IMG/VR virus record: IMGVR_UViG_3300043409_002263
Coordinates: 1 to 49,565 of that record
Origin: a virus
Reading direction: 5' to 3' (one strand)
Length of the DNA stretch: 49,565 nucleotides
Positions 41,704-49,565 of the stretch are shown here, in pieces. A program made the position numbers and the translations under genes. The notes beneath the pieces are model-generated. The model had not been told where the DNA came from. It did not search any database and was given only the letters and a program-made list of their open reading frames with translations. Every line of letters starts with the position of its first letter. The stretch's first letter is position 1.

Positions 41704-41741
41704 ATAAGGAATAGAGCTGTAAATTACAACTTATTCCTTAT
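41704..41741 (-). terminator. hairpin between the muzzle-like and internal protein genes
   Basis: A 10-bp stem (ATAAGGAATA at 41704-41713 with TATTCCTTAT at 41732-41741) and an 18-base loop that can itself form a small TGTA/TACA hairpin. It has no clear T run on the - strand, so it may be a weak terminator or an RNA-processing site that sets the level of downstream virion genes. A 10-base palindrome TTGTATACAA (41694-41703) lies directly beside it, on the side of the next gene's start, and could be an operator or part of a promoter. Confidence 0.45.
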
Positions 41742-41779
41742 GTTTATTGATAATAATTATTGTTATTGAATTTATTTAA

Positions 41780-44700
41780 TTACCTAGGACTTTGACGGTA
41801 TATAAACTTTATATTATTAGTGCTTAATAATCTATTGTCTGTATTGCTGTAAGATAGATCAAGAGTTAGATATTTGTCTCTCATTCTTTCTCCCATCACC
41901 TTGTCAGATGGTGATAAGTCTGTGAATATATTTGGACTATCAGAAGATGTATATAGCACTCTATTTCTAGGAATTGCTAATTGCCATGTTCTTTCTTTTC
42001 TTTTAATATTAACATTTGGATTTAATATTTGAATATCAGTGTTTTGATAATCATTGTATGCTCTAATAGTATTCCAAGTGTCATCATTAAAATTAGTTCT
42101 TGTTCCATTGGCATCTAATTCAGTTGATTGAGAATCCCATACAATATTGTCAAACACTTTTGTTGATCCAAAATTTTCATTAGTTATTAATTTAATTGTA
42201 GAATCATTTAATGTTCCATAAAATCTTCCATAATCTCCTTCGTCATGCATGTAAATATCGGACAAATTGTTTGGATCTGTAGAAAAAACTATATATCCAT
42301 CACTAAAATATATTCTTGGTGTATGACTATAAAATGATGAAAAAGCTCCCATTCTTTCATCAAATACAAGAGTGAATGCATTTGATAATACAGGTTCTGC
42401 ATTTATATTTTTATTATCACTTATTGTAAATATAGCTTGATTATATTTAAAATCATATACAGTTCTAACTCCATTAACTCCTGTTATGCTATCATAATAT
42501 GCAGGCTTATCTGTAGTTAATATATTATATTCTAAGTTGTCATTTAAATAAGAAAACAAGCCTTTTGCATCAGAATTAAATTCTATGTTTTCTCCTCCAA
42601 AACTATAAAATTTTCTATTGTTAACATCAAGCCAAAATAACTTATAATTAGATTTAGTCAATCCCCATTGGTGTTGAAGTCCTAATTCTGTAGATAGATA
42701 GTCATGTCTTTGTAGTGCCAGTCCTGTTCCTATTTCTAGTTCAGAATTTCCAATATTTCCTACATCAGTGATGATGGCTCTAGGATTAATTTGAATAATA
42801 CCAAACGCTCTAGTTTGCCAGAAATACATTCTATCTTTAAGTATTTCCATAGCATTAATAGGGCCATATGTGCCTTCTACATCCCAATAGTTATTTGTTA
42901 AAAATGTTCCCCAAGAATCTGTGTGTTCTCCATTAATTTTTATTTCTGAATTATAAAATCTATTATCAAATTCATCGTTTAATATAAATGGATCTGGTTT
43001 TGGAAAATACTCTTTAATATCATTTTCTGTAGAATACACTGAATTGTAATAATAATTTTCAACAAATTCAGTTTCGTAATTACTACCATCAGAAAGAGCG
43101 CAAGGGTTTGGAGCTCCATCTCCAAAATCTTTATTCATATATCTTCCACTTCTTAAATCTGTATTAATAACAGATTCAACTGGATAGTAAAAAGTTGTTG
43201 AATATTTATCTTCAGCAACAGCTCTTCCTGAATTTCCAAAGTTTTTAGCCCATCTGCAAGAGTCATATAAATTAACAAAAGTGTCTCCACCAAATACTGT
43301 TGGATTATAAACTGTTCCAGGAAATATTATTCTTGTTGGATTAAAAATTCCACAAGACATATAAGTATTGTTAGCTCTATCTGAATATGAATTTCCATTG
43401 TATTGATTAGACAATGTTCTTTCAATATTAACAAGATACTTTCCGAGAGTTGGCCAGCTAATAATATTGTCTAATACAAAATAAAATGCTGCATTTCCAA
43501 TACTTTGAGATTCAGCTCCACTAGCACCAAATAATCCAAAATCATAATTATTTACTGCTAATCCAGAAGCTTCATCAATAGTGTTACCAGCATAACCAAC
43601 GTAAGTTATTTGTTTTATATTTATTCTTGGTGTAGTATATGTTATTGAATTATATAATTTGTACATATAATACGGATTAGTTCCGCCAGAACTATTCCCA
43701 ATTTTTGTATTTATTTTATGTAAATGAGTTTTGACTTTAAGCTTCATTGTGGTGTCTGGTGAAACACTTAAAATAGAAACTTCTGGTGTTGAAAACCATC
43801 CTCTTTGAGCATAGGTTATTCCTGACCATCCCCATGGTGTGTTGCCACTTGAATCTAATGCAGGAGATGTTGTATGATATGCATCATCTGCACTACTTCC
43901 TCCATCATATATATCAACAGGAGTTATATATCCCTGACAAACTACTGTTCTATCTTGCACCTTACGCTTAAGTCTAACTATAGAATATCCGCTTATTTGA
44001 TCTGCTATAGAATCTAAATTACTAATAGTAAAATCAATTCCTAAAGATTGAACAAATGCTTCATAATATCCTCCATTTGGACGAGCTGTAAATGATAATC
44101 TAAAATCTGTAATTCCAGTTGGACTTCCGTCTTCATAAAATGATTGAGTGTTTACATCATCAAAATCTGGAAACTTAATATCTCCAATCCATTTTACAAA
44201 ATATGGATTCTTTGATTTATCAAAGAATTGAATTCCAAATCTATATGTTTCAGTTCTTTGATATCCTCTATATAATCCACTAATATGTGGATATTTAATA
44301 CCGTCATTACTCCCTATAAATGGCGATGGATATTCTTGTATGTCTGATCCTAAATCATTATTTGGACTAAATACATTTAAATTAACATTTGTAGGTCCAA
44401 AATATCTTGGACTGACACCTCTCCATGGAGCTGAAACACAATCGCTTACTTCAAATTTTCTTATTCCTTTAGTATCTTTATCAACGGATATTGCAATTGT
44501 TTTAAATTTATATGAAATATTTAATCCTTGACCTCCTAATGTTGCTCCATCAGCTTGATATTTATTAATGTCTTGATCTGGATTTATTGCATCACTAGTT
44601 TCAACAATATTTTCTAATGTTGATAATTCATATGGATTTGAAACTCCATTTTCAACTAATGACAATTGATTTATTCCATACCATCTATAAGCTCTTGAAT

Positions 44701-46069
44701 CATAAATAATTTCAGAAAGTTCATTTCTAATGTTTCCAACAAATAATCTATTATCTTTAGTTCCTATTGTTTTGCAATGAGTGAATGCTCCTGACAATTT
44801 TAAAAATTCTGATAATGTTAACGGAAGACCTTCCTCACTTCCATCATATGCAAAAGTGTATGAATCACCTCCAAGTGGATCGTCATGTATTATTGTAATT
44901 GTAGCTGGATCAGCTATGTTTTGTCTAAATGCAATTGCAATTTCTATTCTATCATAATCTTGATCAAGATTGTCTATCTTCCATGTTATTCTTTTATTTA
45001 CACCTGATCCAGGACTTCCTCCGTAATATCCATCTCCTGAATTAGAATTAGTTTGAGATGCTTCATCTTGAGGGCAAACATAAACTATGTTGCTTAATTC
45101 TGAAAAGTTAGTGACTGCTCCTCCTGTATTTTTTAATCTGTAAGATGCTTGGTATGCTCCAACTTTTATTGATGAAGAAGATGAGTTTGATAATGTCTGT
45201 AATATTGGAATATCAGTTTCAAGTGATGGAACAATGTCTAAAGCTGAAACATCAATAGCTAATGAATTTGGATCAACTACATTTATTGTTCTTAATTTAT
45301 TAAAGAAATCTGTCCAGTATATTCTTTGTATCCCTTTATTTTCATATCTACCAGTTGCAGCTGTAGGAGCTATAACTTGATATGTAGTAAAATCTACATA
45401 ATTATTATATATAAGTTTGAGACTTCCGCTTAATGTTATTTTATCATATTCATATTTCCAAATTTGACCAACAGAAGAAGGATCTATTGCAAGAGATGAA
45501 TTGTGTCCTCCTGGATTTTTAGTTTTATTATTAGTGGTAAATAAATATACATCTTCTCTAATATTAACAGATCCTATAATTTCTAATCCAGTTTGTGCTG
45601 GAATAAAATAAGTGGGAGTTGCTGATGTATTAAGAAATAATCCACTTCCTATTACAGACATTGTTATAGTGGATCCTCCAATAGGGACAATTAATAAATA
45701 ACTATTTCCATAATATATATTGTATTCTACATCTAATAAAGTGTAAGCTCCTGAATTGTATATATAATCATATAAGTCTCTTAAAGTCATTCCTTCAGTA
45801 TTAAAAGACAATCCAGTTTGAGACAAAGAACCAGTTATAGTTAATTGTTGAGCTGGTTCATTTGCAATAATAGATATCTTTTGAAATACAGGAGTGTCAG
45901 GAATGGTTATATTAAATTCATTTCCTTTAATGTTATTAATAGACGCAGATGTTCCTCCAACATCATTAATAATTCTTATGTTATTAGCCTCTCTGTATGT
46001 TCCTTTTGGTTGATTCAATGGATTAATATCCAAATTCATACCAGCTTGAAATGTATTTACACTTTCCAT
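41780..46069 (-). CDS. muzzle / tail stabilisation-like protein, 1429 residues
   Basis: A large beta-rich virion protein. Its N-terminus (TFQAGMNLDINPLNQPKGTY then REANNIRI) is the familiar start of tail hub/stabilisation proteins in Bacteroidota podophages (pattern FxxGMNxDxxPxxxPxGxYxxAxNxR). In crAss-like virions a protein of this size forms the tail muzzle. The body contains many repeating beta-type segments, aromatic-rich stretches with Gly/Asn turns, and no enzymatic motif. It follows the ring-protein genes without a gap and precedes the internal protein gene, matching crAss-like order. The muzzle assignment rests on the N-terminus, length and order, not a structure match. Confidence 0.75.
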   Translation of the reverse strand: MESVNTFQAGMNLDINPLNQPKGTYREANNIRIINDVGGTSASINNIKGNEFNITIPDTPVFQKISIIANEPAQQLTITGSLSQTGLSFNTEGMTLRDLYDYIYNSGAYTLLDVEYNIYYGNSYLLIVPIGGSTITMSVIGSGLFLNTSATPTYFIPAQTGLEIIGSVNIREDVYLFTTNNKTKNPGGHNSSLAIDPSSVGQIWKYEYDKITLSGSLKLIYNNYVDFTTYQVIAPTAATGRYENKGIQRIYWTDFFNKLRTINVVDPNSLAIDVSALDIVPSLETDIPILQTLSNSSSSSIKVGAYQASYRLKNTGGAVTNFSELSNIVYVCPQDEASQTNSNSGDGYYGGSPGSGVNKRITWKIDNLDQDYDRIEIAIAFRQNIADPATITIIHDDPLGGDSYTFAYDGSEEGLPLTLSEFLKLSGAFTHCKTIGTKDNRLFVGNIRNELSEIIYDSRAYRWYGINQLSLVENGVSNPYELSTLENIVETSDAINPDQDINKYQADGATLGGQGLNISYKFKTIAISVDKDTKGIRKFEVSDCVSAPWRGVSPRYFGPTNVNLNVFSPNNDLGSDIQEYPSPFIGSNDGIKYPHISGLYRGYQRTETYRFGIQFFDKSKNPYFVKWIGDIKFPDFDDVNTQSFYEDGSPTGITDFRLSFTARPNGGYYEAFVQSLGIDFTISNLDSIADQISGYSIVRLKRKVQDRTVVCQGYITPVDIYDGGSSADDAYHTTSPALDSSGNTPWGWSGITYAQRGWFSTPEVSILSVSPDTTMKLKVKTHLHKINTKIGNSSGGTNPYYMYKLYNSITYTTPRINIKQITYVGYAGNTIDEASGLAVNNYDFGLFGASGAESQSIGNAAFYFVLDNIISWPTLGKYLVNIERTLSNQYNGNSYSDRANNTYMSCGIFNPTRIIFPGTVYNPTVFGGDTFVNLYDSCRWAKNFGNSGRAVAEDKYSTTFYYPVESVINTDLRSGRYMNKDFGDGAPNPCALSDGSNYETEFVENYYYNSVYSTENDIKEYFPKPDPFILNDEFDNRFYNSEIKINGEHTDSWGTFLTNNYWDVEGTYGPINAMEILKDRMYFWQTRAFGIIQINPRAIITDVGNIGNSELEIGTGLALQRHDYLSTELGLQHQWGLTKSNYKLFWLDVNNRKFYSFGGENIEFNSDAKGLFSYLNDNLEYNILTTDKPAYYDSITGVNGVRTVYDFKYNQAIFTISDNKNINAEPVLSNAFTLVFDERMGAFSSFYSHTPRIYFSDGYIVFSTDPNNLSDIYMHDEGDYGRFYGTLNDSTIKLITNENFGSTKVFDNIVWDSQSTELDANGTRTNFNDDTWNTIRAYNDYQNTDIQILNPNVNIKRKERTWQLAIPRNRVLYTSSDSPNIFTDLSPSDKVMGERMRDKYLTLDLSYSNTDNRLLSTNNIKFIYRQSPR

Positions 46070-46791
46070 TATGAAATATTTCTATTTTCTTTTTTACCAA
46101 GATTAATGAATCCTCTATCATACTCATTAGTTAGAGGCAGCATTCTTCTCCAAACATTTTTAATTCTTTCAAGCTGTGCAGAGTTTGGCATGTTAGCTGC
46201 TCCTTTAGCTGCTTTTACATAAAACAGCCATTCCTTTTCAGATTCTTGAAACACTTTATCTGGTGTTTTTCCTTTTCTCCATTCTTGTCTATCTAACATG
46301 TGTGTTATATATGCAACAATTGCTTTTTGAAAATATACATCATCAGGTATCATTGGGTATCCATCTTCACAAACTGGCATTGCTAAATAAACAATACATA
46401 CATTGTCTTCTAATGTTGTATCTAAGTTGATGTTTGTTATAACATAATTATCATTTAAATAAAATGTGTATTCACATTGACCATTTGAGCATATAGGGAT
46501 TTGACAATTAGTGCATTGATAATTAGCAGCATTAGTGTTAGTTGCCCAATGCATTGGACGTCCCTTATAATTTATAGAAACAAGTTTGTAAAATTCACAT
46601 GGAAGCTTGGCCTTGCCTGCTGTTAATGTAAGGCAATCACTAATTTCATTATATTGTGAATATGCTCCAATTAAATTAAGAGCTTCTGCTGACCATTCCA
46701 CAAGACTAGATAATGGAAGTTCATGATTAATTGCAAGGTCTCTGTAAAGTTTTGATAGCACTACATTGAGGCTAATATATCCTGATATCAT
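46069..46791 (-). CDS. ring/connector-like protein with a cysteine cluster
   Basis: A 240-residue neck protein. The N-terminal helices (VLSKLYRDLAINHELPLSSL then EWSAEALNLIGAY) and a later helix-rich half resemble head-tail adaptor/ring proteins of crAss-like phages. The middle contains CTNCQIPICSNGQC (about residues 93-106), four cysteines spaced like a metal site; similar Cys loops occur in relatives I recall. The end has an AYITHMLDRQEWRKGKT helix. It overlaps the muzzle-like gene start by one base. It would form part of the ring stack between portal and tail. Confidence 0.75.
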   Translation of the reverse strand: MISGYISLNVVLSKLYRDLAINHELPLSSLVEWSAEALNLIGAYSQYNEISDCLTLTAGKAKLPCEFYKLVSINYKGRPMHWATNTNAANYQCTNCQIPICSNGQCEYTFYLNDNYVITNINLDTTLEDNVCIVYLAMPVCEDGYPMIPDDVYFQKAIVAYITHMLDRQEWRKGKTPDKVFQESEKEWLFYVKAAKGAANMPNSAQLERIKNVWRRMLPLTNEYDRGFINLGKKENRNIS

Positions 46792-46800
46792 TTTATTTTA

Positions 46801-47253
46801 TTATTGAAAGTAATCAATTTTTTTTGTTGATAATGTTTTAGAAACAAGCCGTTTAGCTGCTCTGTTTGCTACAAATTTATATCCAGACTTATTTATAAAT
46901 ATAGCTCTCTTTTTTTTCCACATCCATTTATATAAAAATGGCTGATCATGATACACTCTGAATCCTAATTCTTTGGACTTCTTATAATCTGTTGCCCATT
47001 TAGTTGACTCTTGATTAAAGCTTCTTTCAAATTTAGATATTTGAAGAGCTCCAAGTCTGTATGGAATTTCAAATAATTTAGCTTCATTAACAACCACTTT
47101 TAATATTTCTTTATTACAAGCTTTAATTATTTTAGCATATTCTTTATACTCTATTTTAGCTTTAGCATATGTACAATAAAATTTATACATGTCTAAAATT
47201 CCTAATGGCTTTGTAAATTTTCCTTTTCCTCTTTTCTTATTCTCTTTTAGCAT
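46801..47253 (-). CDS. ring-like neck protein, basic, 150 residues
   Basis: A strongly basic protein (LKENKKRGKGKFTKPLGILD at the N-terminus). A middle region, EIPYRLGALQISKFERS, is followed by WATDYKKSKELGFRVYH and an aromatic, Lys-rich end (FLYKWMWKKKRAIFINKSGY). This order matches the small ring/neck protein family of crAss-like phages (LGxLxIxKxE...WKxTxxxW...YKxxWxKxxAxxxNKxxYxFxxNR). It probably sits in the neck and touches DNA. It lies between the other two ring-like genes, one base from the gene before it and 9 bases from the next. Confidence 0.75.
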   Translation of the reverse strand: MLKENKKRGKGKFTKPLGILDMYKFYCTYAKAKIEYKEYAKIIKACNKEILKVVVNEAKLFEIPYRLGALQISKFERSFNQESTKWATDYKKSKELGFRVYHDQPFLYKWMWKKKRAIFINKSGYKFVANRAAKRLVSKTLSTKKIDYFQ

Positions 47254-47940
47254 TTATTGCTTTCTGGTTAATTGAGATGTATTTGATGCATCATTTTTGT
47301 CATCACTAGGAAATGTCATAAATGGCATCACTTTAGTTTTGATAATAATGTCTGTAATCATTGAACTCATATTTGCAGATATTGGATATGATGAATTGCT
47401 TATATCAAAACAAGACTCATTTTCACATGTAATAAATTTGGACAATTCTAACGGGTCTTCAAACAATGCTGTTACATTTATATAAGATAACATAGTGTCA
47501 TTTACAATGTAAATATAACCATTCTTTAAATAGTAATATCTACTTGTTCCTGTATATTTATTATATTTTTGATATCTATTAGCAAATTGCGTAGATTTTG
47601 ATATTTGTTCTCCAGATGCTGTAGTTACAGATACAATCCAATTATTCATCCATGTGTCTATTGTATTTGGAAGTTTTCCAATTGTTTTCAATACATAACA
47701 TCCAGATGGTGCTAAACAGCATTCTGATTCATCTGCAGATTCTAGGTTCATACAGGATATTGTTTGAAGCCATATATCATTTAAGTCGTCTTTTTTAGCC
47801 AAAGATTGACCAATTAATGTTGCCCTCATTTGGGCAATCCAATAATATAGTTGTTCATCTGGTATTTTAAAATTGTCTGGATTAGATCCTGATGAAGCTA
47901 TAGACCTAATATCATCTGCAATTTCTCTTAATGTAATCAT
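47254..47940 (-). CDS. head-tail connector / ring-like protein
   Basis: A 228-residue protein with a P22 gp4-type N-terminus: LREIADDIRSIASSGS, then KIPDEQLYYWIAQMRATLI, a typical helix for portal-adjacent adaptors. A conserved-looking block ECCLAPSGCYVLKT follows (about 92-105); such paired cysteines with SGC occur in related Bacteroidota phage connectors I recall. The end has IIIKTKVMPFMTFPSDDKND, another adaptor hallmark. It is the first of three consecutive connector genes and overlaps none. It would dock to the portal, whose gene is outside the window. Confidence 0.75.
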   Translation of the reverse strand: MITLREIADDIRSIASSGSNPDNFKIPDEQLYYWIAQMRATLIGQSLAKKDDLNDIWLQTISCMNLESADESECCLAPSGCYVLKTIGKLPNTIDTWMNNWIVSVTTASGEQISKSTQFANRYQKYNKYTGTSRYYYLKNGYIYIVNDTMLSYINVTALFEDPLELSKFITCENESCFDISNSSYPISANMSSMITDIIIKTKVMPFMTFPSDDKNDASNTSQLTRKQ

Positions 47941-47955
47941 TTTTTTTAAAATTAA

Positions 47956-47980
47956 AAGTTAACCTATTTCAAATTAACTT
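47956..47980 (-). terminator. weak hairpin before the connector genes
   Basis: A 7-bp A/T-rich stem (AAGTTAA at 47956-47962 with TTAACTT at 47974-47980) and an 11-base loop, 16 bases from the connector gene start. On the - strand it is followed by TTAATTTT. A second 6-bp hairpin (48009-48014 with 48023-48028) overlaps the stop of the spanin-like gene. Together they may separate lysis from connector transcription, but both stems are weak. Confidence 0.35.
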
Positions 47981-48015
47981 AATGTAATATAATGTTTTTA
48001 TAGAAGATAAGCAAC

Positions 48016-48624
48016 TTATTTTTTGCTTTTAAGTATTCTTATTCCTATTTTAACATTATGGGTTTTTTGTATAGCTTCATATCTATATCCAACTATAACT
48101 CTTCTTACAGCCAAGTCTATCCCTAAAGAAGTGTTAAATTGTGTGGAATTGCCACCCACTTCTGAATACCCATATAAAGACCATTTATTGGGTTTAACTA
48201 TTGTATCAACTCTTAAGGTGTTAATAGTTATAGTGTTATTAATAATCAGCGGTATTTTAAGCTTATAGTCCATTCTAATAGAATCTAATCTACCTAACAC
48301 TTTAGCAGTGTAATATAGAGTTTGATTTTCATCTTCTGTTGAATCTGTATAAGTTCTGTACATTTTACATACAGAATCATTTATTACACTAATAGGCGTT
48401 TCTGATGTAATTCTAGGAGATTTAAGCCACTTTGTATGAATTATAGTGTCTACTGATCTAATAGTATCATGTACTGTTAAAGTGTCTGAAACAGATGCTC
48501 CTTTGATTATTGTTTCATTTTTAGTGCCACCATCTCCACATTGCCTTAAAAGAATTAGCACAGCTATAATTGCCATTAAACTAATTATAGTGTAATTTTT
48601 AAACTTCTCCATTAATTCCTTCAT
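48016..48624 (-). CDS. membrane-anchored spanin-like protein
   Basis: A 202-residue protein. Residues 10-27 form one transmembrane helix (YTIISLMAIIAVLILL). The periplasmic part is Thr/Asp/Val-rich (SDTLTVHDTIRSVDTII), a pattern common in Bacteroidota phage lysis genes. The C-terminal 60 residues look beta-rich (WSLYGYSEVGG, LGIDLAVRRVIVGYRY), like a small outer-membrane-facing domain. It follows the holin-like gene (26-base overlap), so a spanin role in outer-membrane disruption is likely. There is no lipobox at the Cys after the helix (LLRQC). The spanin role is inferred from order and topology. Confidence 0.6.
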   Translation of the reverse strand: MKELMEKFKNYTIISLMAIIAVLILLRQCGDGGTKNETIIKGASVSDTLTVHDTIRSVDTIIHTKWLKSPRITSETPISVINDSVCKMYRTYTDSTEDENQTLYYTAKVLGRLDSIRMDYKLKIPLIINNTITINTLRVDTIVKPNKWSLYGYSEVGGNSTQFNTSLGIDLAVRRVIVGYRYEAIQKTHNVKIGIRILKSKK

Positions 48625-48877
48625 TATTTTTATTTTTAGCCTTTTCAGTTTGAGTCATATTAAATCCAGCAGCAATCAATAATGGTGTAGTAAGAAGCAC
48701 CGTGTCTCCAGAAGTTAATGTTCCTTTTACAGCTAAAAATATAAAGCAGCCAAGAGTTAGCATTAATGTTAATCCTATAAATGCAAATCTTTCTAATCTC
48801 TTAGAACTAAGAAATCCTGGGCTAGAACTTAATGTCTTTAACCATTCAAATGCTCCTGTTTTAACTTTATTCCACAT
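48599..48877 (-). CDS. holin-like membrane protein
   Basis: A 92-residue protein with two hydrophobic helices (about 32-50, FAFIGLTLMLTLGCFIFLA, and 58-72, TVLLTTPLLIAAGF) separated by a short turn, and a charged Asn/Lys C-terminus. The size and topology fit a class II holin. It lies between the M15 endolysin and the spanin-like gene, the classic lysis cassette order. It would form the inner-membrane lesion that releases the lysin. It starts two bases after the endolysin stop. Confidence 0.75.
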   Translation of the reverse strand: MWNKVKTGAFEWLKTLSSSPGFLSSKRLERFAFIGLTLMLTLGCFIFLAVKGTLTSGDTVLLTTPLLIAAGFNMTQTEKAKNKNNEGINGEV

Positions 48878-48878
48878 G

Positions 48879-49340
48879 TTATATTGTTTTTAATTGAAAG
48901 TGCATACCATCTAGTCTTGTCCAAGTTCCTCCCCATTCAAATCCAGCATCTACAAAACAAGCTACTAATTCATTAGACATTGTTGGCACCTTGCCTAGTC
49001 CATTCCAAGCAGCATTAATGTCTATTGCTATTGCCCATGAATGTAAGGAGAGTGAATTTAATCCTCTTTTTAATCTAATATTGAAACATCCATCCCAAGT
49101 TTTAACCTCTTTTGTTAATCCTCTTGCAATTATGTTTCTAAAAGCTTTCTCTAAAGGAGCTACTAAATCTTTATTACAATAGATTTTATTAGGCAATACA
49201 GGAATTGCTAAATTTATATCAGCAGGTACATCCCATAATGTCATCCATTTACCTTCAAATTTAGTATTCTCATTAACTGCTGTTGCTATATCATCATATG
49301 GAATACCATATTTAACCAAACACTGTTTACTTTGCACCAT
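48879..49340 (-). CDS. M15-family peptidase endolysin (D-Ala-D-Ala carboxypeptidase-like)
   Basis: A 153-residue zinc peptidase of the VanY/M15 family. The zinc site is SLHSWAIAIDIN, with His100 and Asp107 (family pattern SxHxxGxAxD, here Ala for Gly), and GMHFQ with His147. There is no signal peptide, so it needs the holin-like protein encoded next for export. It cleaves peptide bonds of peptidoglycan in the lysis step. Its leader is purine-rich (AAGAAAAGAGAT). It is the first of three consecutive lysis genes. Confidence 0.88.
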   Translation of the reverse strand: MVQSKQCLVKYGIPYDDIATAVNENTKFEGKWMTLWDVPADINLAIPVLPNKIYCNKDLVAPLEKAFRNIIARGLTKEVKTWDGCFNIRLKRGLNSLSLHSWAIAIDINAAWNGLGKVPTMSNELVACFVDAGFEWGGTWTRLDGMHFQLKTI

Positions 49341-49396
49341 ATCTCTTTTCTTTTCTAAGTATTTTCTTCTATAATAACTAACTGGGAATGTTCATT

Positions 49397-49565
49397 TTAA
49401 TTATTATATGTTATTGTTTGTCTTTGTGTAGGCATTAATGCCCAATTTGTTGCATTTGATAGCACTCCTTTATAAGACCATATTGTTTGTCCTAATGAAC
49501 TGTCAATATCAGTTCCATTTAAAAAACTATTATCTTGAGTTGCTCCTTGATTAAGTGTTAATATA
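49397..49565 (-). CDS. C-terminal part of a - strand virion protein, possibly tail fibre (partial)
   Basis: 55 codons are open from the window edge to TAA. The sequence (FLNGTDIDSSLGQTIWSYKG then VLSNATNWALMPTQR) is Asn/Thr/Ser-rich with alternating hydrophobics, as in receptor-binding or tail fibre C-termini. The beginning is outside the window, so the identity is uncertain. A 56-base gap separates it from the endolysin. Confidence 0.55.
   Translation of the reverse strand, partial: ILTLNQGATQDNSFLNGTDIDSSLGQTIWSYKGVLSNATNWALMPTQRQTITYNN

Noticed and set aside
1-49565. Stop-codon reassignment, as known in some crAss-like phages
   Set aside because: TAA, TAG and TGA all end genes at sensible places with correct overlaps, and the virion genes contain no in-frame TAG or TGA.
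1-49565. CRISPR arrays, integrase or prophage attachment sites
   Set aside because: No regularly spaced repeats, no tyrosine or serine recombinase motifs, and no tRNA-flanked direct repeats were seen.

Overview
The window is a piece of a tailed-phage genome that infects a Bacteroidota host, most likely a crAss-like (Crassvirales-type) podophage or a close relative. The reasons are: about 70% A+T; tightly packed genes with stop/start overlaps and A-rich leaders in place of Shine-Dalgarno sequences (the Bacteroidota style of initiation); a replication arm on the + strand converging on a virion arm on the - strand; a muzzle/stabilisation-like tail protein with three ring/connector-like proteins; and two giant multidomain virion proteins (1889 and 4198 residues), one of which carries an RNA-polymerase beta-prime-like active-site loop (GADFDID). 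The standard genetic code fits, since TAA, TAG and TGA all end genes cleanly. Terminase, portal, major capsid and DNA polymerase are not present, so the genome continues beyond both ends.

Left arm (1-17,400, + strand). Positions 1-4,200 hold a MoxR-type AAA+ ATPase among small unknown proteins, several sharing a weak repeated helix motif. Next come an SF2 helicase (4.2 kb), small unknown proteins, a winged-helix-like protein, a DnaB-like helicase (6.6 kb), a Sak4-like RecA-fold ATPase with an SSB-like protein (7.7-9.0 kb), a TOPRIM primase (9.1 kb), an HNH nuclease, a membrane-anchored glucosaminidase-like lysin, a FEN-type 5'-3' exonuclease (11.8 kb), a sigma-factor-like protein (13.3 kb), a dNTP diphosphohydrolase-HAD fusion (14.2 kb), a free-standing GIY-YIG homing endonuclease (15.1 kb), a metallophosphoesterase and a small zinc-ribbon protein. 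The arm ends at a strong intrinsic terminator (17.33 kb). A second 12-bp hairpin (17.58 kb) lies where the two arms meet.

Right arm (17,613-49,565, - strand, read right to left). A partial fibre-like gene is followed by a lysis cassette (M15 endolysin, holin-like protein, spanin-like protein), connector/ring proteins, the 1429-residue muzzle-like protein, two internal or cargo-like proteins, a virion lysozyme, a probable frameshifted small gene pair, the 4198-residue RNAP polyprotein and the 1889-residue polyvalent protein (metallopeptidase, P-loop kinase-like and PD-(D/E)XK nuclease domains).

Likely working: by analogy with crAss-like phages, the giant RNAP protein is injected with the DNA and transcribes early genes. 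The phage sigma factor may redirect host polymerase later. The left arm copies and recombines DNA and manages nucleotides, and the right arm builds the virion and lyses the cell.

The observations most worth checking are: an H-type RNA pseudoknot just upstream of the SSB-like gene, reminiscent of the phage T4 gene 32 autoregulatory element; a 36-codon fossil of a GIY-YIG endonuclease at the start of a virion gene that now begins with TTG; a repeated DVQFKK linker between domains of the 1889-residue protein; an apparent +1 frame change at an A8 run; and altered catalytic residues in the primase, phosphoesterase and SF2 helicase.
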